From: Poa pratensis
Taxonomy: Eukaryota > Streptophyta > Magnoliopsida > Poales > Poaceae
Assembly: GCA_947311845.1 (NCBI GenBank)
Contig: CAMZMU010000071.1
Span: 23,349,236-23,413,235, forward strand
DNA: 64,000 nucleotides
Direction of reading: 5' to 3'
A model generated the notes under the pieces. The model saw nothing but the letters and a program-made list of their open reading frames with translations. It searched no databases and had not been told where the DNA came from. Numbering within the stretch: the first letter of the stretch is position 1; each line of letters starts with the position of its first letter. Made by a program: the position numbers and the translations under genes. This document shows positions 10,989-21,363 of the stretch, piece by piece.

Positions 10989-12585
10989 TGCTTGTCGTGC
11001 AGTACACGTCCGTTGGGAGACTCCAAGAGGAAGGTATGATGCAGTTCAGCATCAAGTTTTCCCTCAGTATGAAACCAAGGTTATCGAACCAGTAGGAGCA
11101 GCAACTCTTCTGAAGGTTGTCAATGGCGAAATATGATGCAGCGCAACACTAGGGATTCCGGCGCTGACGTGGACCTGCACACAACACAATCAAAGTACTT
11201 TGCCCCAACGAAACAGTGAGGTTGTCAATCTCACCGGCTTGCTGAAAACAAAGGATTAAACGTATGGTGTGGAAAATGATGTTTAATTGCAGAGAATGAA
11301 AAAGGAACAGTTTGCTGTTTGTGGTTGTTTAATCAGTGTAAAAGAATGGACTGGGATCCACAGTTCACTAGAGGTGTCTATCCATAAAAGATAACTAACA
11401 TGCTGGGTGAACAAATTACAGCTGGGCAATTGACAAATAGTGAGTGCATGACAATGCATATACATGGCATGATGATTACTATGATATTTAATTGGGCATT
11501 ACGACATAATACATAGACCGTTATCCAACAACGTCTATGACTAATAATCCACCGCCAGGTTGTCATCCGAGTCCCTCGTTGGTATTAAGTTGCAAGCAAC
11601 GGATAATCGCATTAAGTAAAGCGCGTAATGTAAACAAACACATATGCTCGTGGACATAGCATCGTTAGGTTACCCGTAGTGGCAACAGCACATCCACAAT
11701 CTTAGAAGTTGGTGTCACTCTCCCAGATTACTGGAGGCATGAACCCACTATCTAGCATAAATACTCTCTCTTGGAGTTACAAGCATCTACTTGGCCAAAG
11801 CATCTACTAGTAATGGAAAGCATGCAAGATCTTAAATAACATAGGGCATAGATTGATAATCAACTTGACATAGTATTCAATATTCATCGGATCCCAGCAA
11901 ACACAACACATAGCATTACAATAATATGATCTTGATCATGTAGGGCAGCTCACAAGATCTAAACATGATGGCACAAAGTGGAGAGACAACCATCTAGCTA
12001 CTGCTATGGACCCGTAGTCCAAGGACGAACTACTCACGCATCACTCCGGAGGCAGGCATGGCGATGTAGAAGCCTCCGGTGATGATTCCCCTCTCCGGCA
12101 GGGTGCCGGGAAGAGTTCTGGACCCTCCCGAGCTAGGGTTGACGGCGGCGGCGTCTCTGGAACTTTTCGTGGATATTGGCTCAGGCCCTTAGGGTTTTTG
12201 CATCGGGGGGAATAAGTAGACGAATGGGCGGCGGCTGGCGACCCCCGAGGGGCCCACACCACCCCAGGGCGCGGCAGAGGGGGGCCGCGCCTTGGTGGCG
12301 TGTGGCCTCCTGGTGGCTCTCCTCTGTTGCTCCTTTGGTCCTTCTGGTGTGTTCTGGTAAAATAGGGATCCCCGTGAAGTTTCGTCCAATTCCGAGAATA
12401 TTTCCAGACTAGCTTTTCTGGAATACAAAAATAGCAGAAAACAGGAACTGGCACTTCGGCATCTTGTTAATAGGTTAGTCCCAAAAAATGTATAAAAGTG
12501 ACATAAAGTAGATGCAAAACATGTAGCAATTGGTATAAAACAAACATGGAACATCAAAAATTATAGATACGTTTGAGACGTATCA
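10989..12585 (-). mobile_element. 5' LTR of a second gypsy family (about 1.6 kb)
   Basis: On the minus strand it begins TGATACGTCTCAAACGTATC at 12,585 and ends GACAAGCA at 10,989, next to the PBS. I associate this opening with Triticeae gypsy LTRs. No LTR of this family lies at the left end of the adjoining internal region. The same family recurs in plus orientation at 12,586-13,178 and 21,131-21,363, so two copies face each other at 12,585/12,586. Confidence 0.8.
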
Positions 12586-13178
12586 GGGCCCCCAGCCGCC
12601 GCCCTTTCACCTACTTATTCCCCCCGACGCGAAAACCCAAAATACCCGAGCCATTATCCACGAAAAATTCCAGAGGCGCCGCCATCGTCAACCCTACCTC
12701 GGGAGGGTCCAAAACCTCTTCCCGGCACCCTGCCGGAGAGGGGAATCATCACCGGAGGGCTCTACATCGCCATGCCTGCCTCCGGAGTGATGCGTGAGTA
12801 GTTCATCCTTGGACTACGGGTCCATAGCAGTAGCTAGATGGTTGTCTCTCCACTTTATGCCATCATGTTTAGATCTTGTGAGCTGCCTAACATGATCAAG
12901 ATCATCTTATTGTAATGCTACATGTTGTGTTTGCTGGGATCCGATGAATATTGAATACTATGATCAAGTTGATTATTAATCTATGTTACATGTTATTCAT
13001 GATCTTGCATGCTTTCCGTTACTAGTAGATGCTTTGGCCAAGTAGATGCTTGTAACTCCAAGAGGGAGTATTTATGCTAGAAAGTGGGTTCATGCCTCCA
13101 GTAATCTGGGAGAGTGACAACAACTTCTAAGATTGTGGATGTGCTGTTGCCACTAGGGGTAACCTAACGATGCTATGT
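12586..13178 (+). mobile_element. Truncated second-family LTR, plus orientation, left part
   Basis: It matches the reverse complement of the 10,989-12,585 LTR from its GGGCCCC/CAGCCGCC region onward, so roughly the first 340 bases are missing. It continues to GATGCTATG at 13,178 where the match stops. The remainder of the LTR resumes at 21,131 beyond element D, with roughly 420 bases absent between the two parts. Element D therefore lies inside this LTR. Confidence 0.75.
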
Positions 13179-13214
13179 CCTCCAGTAATCTGGGAGAGTG
13201 ACAACAACTTCTAA
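13095..13214 (+). repeat. 36-bp direct duplication at a TE junction
   Basis: The block from CCTCCAGTAATCTGGGAG to CAACTTCTAA occurs at 13,095-13,130 in its native LTR position and again at 13,179-13,214, directly abutting the truncated end of D's 3' LTR. The second copy shares CTAA with the start of the retained D LTR. Confidence 0.85.
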
Positions 13215-14631
13215 AATGATTAAATGATGCAAATGTTTTTGGGTTTTTGGTGTAGAGTTTGCAATAAAGTAAAAATGCAGCAGATAAATAGTAGCAGGTG
13301 AAAGCTCTCAAAGAGAGAAAAGCCCAATCCTCTATGCAGCAAGAGGATAAGCTCAAGTGTGTGTTTCTTATAAGTGGAGAACGTTCCCAGGGGCTACCTA
13401 GATTTCATGGCATAAATATTTCTAGAACAACAAGGTAGCATTTTGTCAAGTTTTAATCTTCTTCGGACGGAGCCATTATTAGGTATAGCTAAATAAATAT
13501 ACTAAACCCCTTATGATGGATCATGTGGCCAAGTAAATGACTGCACAAGATTTATTAAGACATAAAGTCCCACCATAGCATTACACTCTAAGGTCCCCGA
13601 TACTAATACCCTCATAATGTAACTTCATGACTCGGTCTCAGGTTTACATGTCCTCCCAAGTCTCCCTCAATTCATTACACTACGGTGTTCTCCTATGAGC
13701 CCATCTAGGTGAAGTGATGTGCAGTCGACGTTCGCACAACACCATCATAGAATTACATAAAAAGATAAACACTAGACAAAATACCAACACATGTTATATA
13801 TAGATCATTGCCAATCCATCCTATGCCCCCAGGAACATGAGAGAACTACTCACAACGTGAAGACATGATATGATTCAGTGGTATAAATGATACAACACAA
13901 TCTGAAATTATAGTCTCACCACAAAACAATGACAAGTAACTAATCATACACAGGTAGAATAGCACTTAAACAATAGCTAGGGTTCAACAATCTCAAACTA
14001 TGAGGGGGATGAAGTGGATCACGAAGATGGTGATGGAGATGGTGCAGGTCTTGACGTTGGTGTTGATGGAGACTCCGGAGGGGGGATGGAGGAGCCTACC
14101 GGAGGTGATTCCGGCAGCGTTTCCCCCCTCCGATCTTCTCCGGCGGCAGCCTTCTGTCTTCTGTTTCGTGTGTTTCGTGTTTCTCCGCCGCCTCCTCGCG
14201 AAACTCCTCGGGGGACTATTTTTATAGTCGGTTTTAGGTCAAGACGAAGCCACGAGACGAAAACGGATGGCATCGGAGCCACGAGGGCCATTTTGGTGGG
14301 TCCCACGCGGTCAGGGAATCTGGCCGCGTGGGCCCACCCCTTTCGGCCTTCTGGTCTCCGTTTGTTTTCCTTTGCGCCTACGTTTCGTTCCTTCCAAAAA
14401 AGTGATCCCGTAAAATCTCAGGTCATTTGGACGTCGTTTGGGTCCCTGAAACATCAAAATATAGAAAAAGGGGTTTTCTGACAGCGCAGGGTTAATTCCA
14501 GAAAAATGGGGAAGTTGTTAATTATCCCCAAAACTCAATATAAATCATGAATATAACCCTTATATGATGCAAATAACATGGAATAACATGTAATAAAATG
14601 TAAAGTTCATGTATGCATTTTACATGCATCA
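13211..14631 (-). mobile_element. 3' LTR of element D, truncated
   Basis: It is nearly identical to 19,716-21,130. In a partial reading I saw about half a dozen substitutions and a few small indels, concentrated in the GC-rich part. About 145 bases at the outer end are missing. It begins on the minus strand with TGATGCATGTAAAATGCATA and is preceded by the polypurine tract. Confidence 0.85.
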
Positions 14632-17600
14632 ACATCCCCAAGCTTAACCCATGCTCGTCCCGAGTATGAAGGTGATAAAACTAACATGGACTTTGCATTT
14701 TAATACTATCAATGGATATCAAAGGTGATTACTATTGCTACATAGAGTCAAATGATTCATTCTTCAAAGGAATAACAATATGCAAGATAAATTATGAAGT
14801 GATATCAAATACTCAATGTAAAGATGTTCAATGATAAATTCACAAAGTGTAATATAGAAGAAAGTACTATGGACCAAATGTATGCATAATGAAAAGTAAA
14901 AACATCCTATGGTGGTCATAGAGTATTCTTATGAAAACTGAATATAAAAGGTGGACACTTTGGATAGATAAATAAGTAGAGGTAAAGCATGAATAAGTTT
15001 CATCTAACTTCCAAACACTTCTACTTAAGTTAATGCTTGCAATGTGGTAGTCATTGGTGTGGAGCTCTCATTACCCCTATCATAGCATCTTGAATGATTA
15101 ATGTTTAAAGTGAAAGCAAATATGAGTGGTGTGCTTGACAATGTATTGGTTGAATGTCTCATGTCCCTTGAATACAAGTACCTACACCATGTGTTACTCA
15201 CTTTGGTCCACAAAGTAAATTCAAATAAAGGTCATTGCAAGTAATAATAGTATCATCAAGAACTGCACTGGGGTACCTCTTGCCCCTTGACATGAACAAG
15301 CCCATGTCAAAACAACAAGACAAACAGACAATGAACAATCTCAGCACTCTTTTATTTACTATGGGTATAGCTTTTTATTATGAGGTGCATCACTGAATGA
15401 ACATTATGGTTATGCTGTAAATTTCCACCATGAATGATGCATGGCTTAGATTAGCGGCCCAGGCATTTCTCTAACCATTTATACAAACTCTTTGAACTTA
15501 CTAAGTATCCACATTCATTTCACCCATGATAGGCATCCATAAACAAAAGTACATGACATCAACTAAATATAAATAAGTGCAATGTTGAAAGCTTGCCATG
15601 TGACAGCACATATGGGCTAACTCCCAACCAAAACTTGTCAAGCCCACAACTTCATAATTTTAATCACAATGGTTCATGCTTATTAAATGCAATAAAAGTA
15701 AATTGTGCATCAAGTTCGTGAGAGCTTTTAACCAATTTTTCCCATGACAATCAATAACATAAGCATTTTAATTCAGAATATAGATAACACAATATAACAT
15801 GATAAACATACTGGAATAGCATAAAGCTAATAGGTAGATATGGTGGACTCACTGGAAAAACTTTGGTTGAAGGTGTTGGAAAACAAGTTTTTACTTGTTG
15901 AATTTTTGGGCTAGCAATAGGGAGAAAGTTGACCGTCTAAATGCATGCATAAGTGTCCATAGAACTAATCAATCCATGTTAAACAAAGTAAAGTAAATTC
16001 AACATCTAAACATGTAAAAGATAGCTCTTGAAAACACTTGCAAATTAACTCATTAAAAGCACATGAATCATGCAACTATATGTATCTTTTAAATCAACTC
16101 AAACATCCCTATCCCAATATTTTAATAGCATCCAACATAATTCAACCCAAATTCCAGTAGCTCTCTCATATATAAATGATAGTGGTGGTCTATAACAAAC
16201 CGAAATAAAAAAGCAAAAAAAAGACGCTCCAAGTTTATGCGATAAAGTGCATTGATCGAAAAACAGAAGTTAGACGTGTGCAAACCGAGAGTGTGTTGGT
16301 CCAGTGGGGTTGTCTTCACATCCCCAAGCTTATGGTCTTCACCATCCTTGGATAGCTCTTGGTGCATCTCCTCTAATCCCTGTGAAAAAACTTCAAAACA
16401 CCGTTTCTCCCATTTCTTTTCTGTGGGGTGACATTAGTAGTGATAGACAAATGAATTGCTTGCTGCATAAAATCCTTAAACAAAAATTCATATGAATGTC
16501 CAGAAAGTGTATAATGTTGTATGCCTACTTATAAACTCAATTGGATAAAAAAGATTCAAGTTAAAAGTTCAAAGAATGCATCAAACAAAATGGGACAGAA
16601 TCTGTCCAGAAAAACAGCAGCAGCAAAACGCATTTTTCTACCCTACTTAAATATGTCGAAAAATTCTGAAAAATTCATGATTACAGAGGATGAAAAGTTG
16701 CAACTACAGTTAAAATATCAGCTCATTCGGAGTTACAGAATAGAAATGAAAAATCATACCGTGCACAGATTCGTGCTGGAATAAAATCTCCGAATACAAA
16801 TAGCAACTTTTTCAAACCAAAACGGGTAAAACTTGGCACTTTATTAAAAATTCCAGAAACAAAACTAAAAACTAAGTCTCTTGTTACAGCAAGAGGACAC
16901 AAAGAAAATCAAAAATAAAACAACCGGGTTGCCTCCCGTAAAGCGCTTTCTTTATAGCCATATAGCTAGGCTTACTTACTTGGTATCAAGATGGTTGGAG
17001 TGAGGTGGCTTGGCATCCCCAAGCTTGAGTTCTTGTACTTATTTGATACATGTAGGGTGAGCCTAGGGGTAACATCCCCAAGCTTGAGTGTTTGTCCCTC
17101 TTGATCTTTGTTCATCACCCTCAACTCTTCCACTTGACAATTCTCTTCACACAAAACTCATCATAAAACTTGATTAGAGGGGTTAGTGTCTCCATAAATT
17201 AAATCCACATAGGTACAGCAAAGACATATCATGATTTGATTCTAAACATTAACTATTGTTACTATGGTTGTGTATTGTTCATTGATCAAAAGAACCACAC
17301 AAAACACAAGTAATGAGGCTAATGCAAAATAAAGACAGAATCTGTCAAAAACTGGACAGCCCGTAAAGAGTGAATTTTCAGAGTCACTTACGTTGCTCAA
17401 ATCAGAAAACTTTTAACTAATGAAATGCGTAATAATAACTGAAGATTGCTGTCGTAAAATTTCAGGTCAAAATTCCTTTTCTGTGATTTTTAACATTTTC
17501 CGCAGTGAAGCTAAGGAATCTGTTTTCTGGACAGCAAATCACTATTGTCTGATCCCACCTCTCAAAAGAGGTTATTCTTGCCATAAAGATGAAAAATAAG

Positions 17601-18073
17601 ATACAAAGGTGATGTTACAGTAGTAAACAAGCACCTTGACTCAAAAACCAAAACTGAAACTGAAGATAAAAATCAAAAAGAAGCAAAAAGAACCAAGAAA
17701 GAATTCAAGAGAAACAAACAAGGAAGAAAGAAAATATTTTTGTTTTTTGATTTAGCACAAAGGCAAAAGAAGAAGCAAATATATACAACATAAACACTCT
17801 TTTTATTTGGTTTTAGCTTTGGGAAAAGTTTTAATGATAGAGACTTTGCAATGGTTCCATTGGCATGAACAACACATGTTCAAGGTCGACCCCAACATCT
17901 CCATTACTCATCCTTCTCATTTACTTTCCCAAATTTTATATAAAGTGAAAATCTTAAACTAGCAATTAGATAACAGTAGGTAAAGTTGTTTCACATGTTT
18001 TCATGATATAAAGGTGTGCCCAAACTGAATAGGAAATGAAAGCATAAGGAGCACACCACAAAACATTAAACCA

Positions 18074-19408
18074 TTAACTTTTAAGTCTAACCCACTTCCT
18101 ATGCATTGGCATTTTATATATGAATAAATAGCAGCAATTTTGTGGTAACCAATGCATGTGGTGATCAGTAGGTTGCATTTTAAATAACATAGAAACATAA
18201 AGACAAGTCTTTCTTCCTCTCTCATAATAGTTACAAGTAGTGGAAGCAAATTTGATAAAAGAACTATTAGATTGGTGCAACTTTGCAAACTTAGGAACAT
18301 ATAGAGGATTATTAAAACTATTATGTGAGCTATTAGTGTGTTTTCCTCTCTCAAAATAATTGCAAGAAGCACCATAAACATGATGGTTATGGGTGAAATG
18401 ATTATTAGTGTAAGATAATTTCAGCCCACATAAGTACTTTTCAACCCATAAAAGCTTCTCCTCCACGGTGTGAATGGGAGAGTTCAGAAATAAAGTAGGA
18501 CTCTCATAAGTAAGAGTATTTTCACCAACAGCAAGTATGTCATTTTTATCCTCACATGAAGTAGTAAGTTCTAAACATGGAGGATCATCATCTAGAGTAC
18601 TATCATAAAACATGTCCAAACCATACTCCTCATCATTTTTAAAATTATTATCAATAATGTTCTCATTAGGCATAGGTTGATAGTCCTCCTCATCATCAGA
18701 ATCATAAAAGCAAAGTTTATCATCAACAAAATTTTGAGTGTTACCCTCATCCATAGGTGGTGAAGGTGGATGGTTCTTCTCTTCATTCTCTAGTTGTTCA
18801 TCAATTTCATCATCTTCTTGGGGTTGCACGGGCATCCCCAAGCTTAGGTTGTTATCCTCTTCTTCACATTCTTCCTCTTCCAAGCTTATGTTTTCATCAT
18901 CTTCTTCCTGCAAAACATCAGTGCTCTCTTGGGGAGCCTCATTATATTTAACAGCATAAATATTTTGAGAGAAGTTGTCTACGCAATATTCAAGAATAAA
19001 ATCTATCTCTCTTTCAAATTTATTAGCTATAGGGCAAGTTTTATTTTCATCAATGAAGGTGTATAATTCATAGGCTGCCTTGAAAGTAACAAATTCCTCT
19101 ACTTGTTCCATTCCTAAATAAGCATAATCACCAGTATGGTAAGATGCAATAACACATTCTTCATGGAACCTACATTGAAATTCAAAATGTTTATCTTTTT
19201 GTTCAGAGCAAAAAATACAAGTTACATCATGGTGTAAAAGCAACTCCTTAGCAATATAATTTAATTCCATCATGAAACCTTTTAGTATTTTCCCTTCCTT
19301 TGATTCTCTATATTCCTTGGCAATCTTAGCAGCATTCAAGTGTCTAAACAAAGCATCTTTTATATCCATACTTATGCCCAAAACACGAGTTTTTTTGGTA
19401 TTTTCCAT
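18074..19408 (-). CDS. 444-aa ORF of unknown function in element D
   Basis: The frame is intact from an ATG at 19,408, about 140 bases downstream of the PBS, where gag would normally start. I do not recognise it as gag: there is no CCHC knuckle or retropepsin. Residues 1-150 are mixed-charge with a cysteine/histidine cluster (CIFCSEQ...CRFHEEC, about 63-86). Residues about 165-300 are very acidic (for example SLEEEECEEEDN). The C-terminal third contains two copies of CNY[FY]ERG (about residues 349 and 394) separated by a Ser/Asn-rich segment. The surrounding element is non-coding, which suggests selection on the ORF or recent insertion. It may be a packaging or RNA-binding protein; that is a guess. 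Confidence 0.55.
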   Translation of the reverse strand: MENTKKTRVLGISMDIKDALFRHLNAAKIAKEYRESKEGKILKGFMMELNYIAKELLLHHDVTCIFCSEQKDKHFEFQCRFHEECVIASYHTGDYAYLGMEQVEEFVTFKAAYELYTFIDENKTCPIANKFEREIDFILEYCVDNFSQNIYAVKYNEAPQESTDVLQEEDDENISLEEEECEEEDNNLSLGMPVQPQEDDEIDEQLENEEKNHPPSPPMDEGNTQNFVDDKLCFYDSDDEEDYQPMPNENIIDNNFKNDEEYGLDMFYDSTLDDDPPCLELTTSCEDKNDILAVGENTLTYESPTLFLNSPIHTVEEKLLWVEKYLCGLKLSYTNNHFTHNHHVYGASCNYFERGKHTNSSHNSFNNPLYVPKFAKLHQSNSSFIKFASTTCNYYERGRKTCLYVSMLFKMQPTDHHMHWLPQNCCYLFIYKMPMHRKWVRLKS

Positions 19409-19548
19409 TTTCTAATTTTTTTGTGTTTTCGATATATATAACTGAAGGTAAAACTAAACTAAATGCAAAACTGAAAGTAAACTAGAGTATATGCAAAACT
19501 GAAAATAAAAATCTAGTGCAAACAAGAATAAAAACTTAAGCGCTACAC

Positions 19549-19566
19549 TCCCCGGCAACGGCGCCA
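19549..19566 (-). other. Primer-binding site of element D
   Basis: Inverted copy of the tRNA-Asp type site, five bases from the LTR edge at 19,572. Confidence 0.88.
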
Positions 19567-19571
19567 GAAAA

Positions 19572-21130
19572 TGTCTTGATACCCACAAGTATAGGGGATC
19601 GTTGAAATCTTCAATGTGTAAGTATAGTATCGATCCCACGAGGAGTAGAAGGTATAAGTTATTTATCCTCTCAAATAAGAGTGTCACTTCCCTTATTATC
19701 TATGCACTAGACAAACTAAAATGATTAAATGATGCAAGTGTTTTTGGGTTTTTGGTGTAGAGTTTGCAATAAAGTAAAAATGCAGCAGATAAATAGTAGC
19801 AGGTGAAAGCTCTCAAAGAGAGAAAAGCCCAATCCTCTATGCAGCAAGAGGACAAGCTCAAGTGTGTGTTTCTTATAAGTGGAGAACGTTCCCAGGGGCT
19901 ACCTAGATTTCATGGCATAAATATTTCTAGAACAACAAGGTAGCATTTTGTCAAGTTTTAATCTTCTTCGGACGGAGCCATTATTAGGTATAGCTAAATA
20001 AATATACTAAACCCCTTATGATGGATCATGTGGCCAAGTAAATGACTGCACAAGATTTATTAAGACATAAAGTCCCACCATAGCATTACACTCTAAGGTC
20101 CCCGATACTAATACCCTCATAATGTAACTTCATGACTCGGTCTCAGGTTTACATGTCCTCCCAAGTCTCCCTCAATTCATTACACTACGGTGTTCTCCTA
20201 TGAGCCCATCTAGGTGAAGTGATGTGCAGTCGACGTTCGCACAACACCATCATAGAATTACATAAAAAGATAAACACTAGACAAAATACCAACACATGTT
20301 ATATATAGATCATTGCCAATCCATCCTATGCCCCCAGGAACATGAGAGAACTACTCACAACGTGAAGACATGATATGATTCAGTGGTATAAATGATACAA
20401 CACAATCTGAAATTATAGTCTCACCACAAAACAATGACAAGTAACTAATCATACACAGGTAGAATAGCACTTAAACAATAGCTAGGGTTCAACAATCTCA
20501 AACTATGAGGGGGATGAAGTGGATCACGAAGATGGTGATGGAGATGGTGCAGGTCTTGACGTTGGTGTTGATGGAGACTCCGGAGGGGGGATGGAGGAGC
20601 CTACCGGAGGTGATTCCGGCAGCGTTTCCCCCTCTCCGATCTTCTCCGGCGGCAGCCTTCTATCTTCTGTTTCGTGTTTCTGTTTCTCCGCCGCCTCCTC
20701 GCGAAACTCCTCGGGGGACTATTTTTATAGTCGGTTTTAGGTCAAGACGAAGCCACTGAGACGAAAACGGACGGCATCGGAGCCACGAGGGCCATTTTGG
20801 TGGGTCCCACGTGGTCAGGGAATCTGGCCGCGTGGGCCCACCCCTTTCGGCCTTCTGGTCTCCGTTTCTTCGATTCCTTTGCGCCTACGTTTCGCTCCTT
20901 CCAAAAAAAGTGATCCCCGTAACATTTGGACGTCGTTTGGGTCCCTGAAACATCAAAATATAGAAAAAGGGGTTTTCTGACAGCGCAGGGTTAATTCCAG
21001 AAAAATGGGGAAGTTGTTAATTATCCCCAAAACTCAATATAAATCATGAATATAACCCTTATATGATGCAAATAACATGGAATAACATGTAATAAAATGT
21101 AAAGTTCATGTATGCATTTTACATGCATCA
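19572..21130 (-). mobile_element. 5' LTR of element D (about 1.56 kb)
   Basis: In plus coordinates it runs from TGTCTTGATACCC to TACATGCATCA, i.e. TG...CA ends. It is the complete version of the LTR at 13,211-14,631. Immediately to the right the sequence returns to the interrupted second-family LTR (ACAACCTTCCTGTTTCG). Confidence 0.85.
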
Positions 21131-21363
21131 ACAACCTTCCTGTTTCGTTGGGGTAAAGTAGTTTGATTGTGGTGTGTGCAGGTTCCACGTCAACAGTCCA
21201 GACCGCTCTTCAAGCATACTTTTCTGGCGCCGTTGACAACCTTCTGAAGTGCTACTACTCCTCCTGGATTCGATAACCTTGGTTTCATACTGAGGGAAAA
21301 CTTACTGCTGCACTGCTTCATACATTCCTCTTGGGGTCTCCCAACGAACGTGTGTTTCACGTC
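21131..21363 (+). mobile_element. Second-family LTR, right part
   Basis: It corresponds to the reverse complement of about 10,992-11,240: the shared run goes from GTTTCGTTGGGG through TTTCATACTGAGGGAAAAC to TCTCCCAACG and an ACGTGT end. It contains a small insertion around 21,206-21,240 that carries CTTTTCTGGCGCCGTTG, a PBS-like sequence inside an LTR. It ends where element E's reverse transcriptase starts. Confidence 0.7.

Larger units (their letters stand above)
14632..19571 (-). mobile_element. Internal region of non-autonomous gypsy element D
   Basis: The 4.9 kb between the polypurine tract and the tRNA-Asp PBS contains one long ORF (18,074-19,408) and otherwise AT-rich DNA without long frames. 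No protease, reverse transcriptase, RNase H or integrase motif was found on either strand. Several copies of CATCCCCAAGCTT-like sequence, an echo of the polypurine tract, occur in the non-coding part (for example near 16,317, 17,010, 17,073 and 18,832). The organisation is that of a large non-autonomous derivative (LARD-like) that depends on another element's enzymes. Confidence 0.75.

Noticed and set aside
14000..14481. Plus-strand frames in a GC-rich segment, repeated at 20,505-20,759
   Set aside because: They lie in the GC-rich part of both LTR copies of element D and differ between the copies by frame-changing indels.
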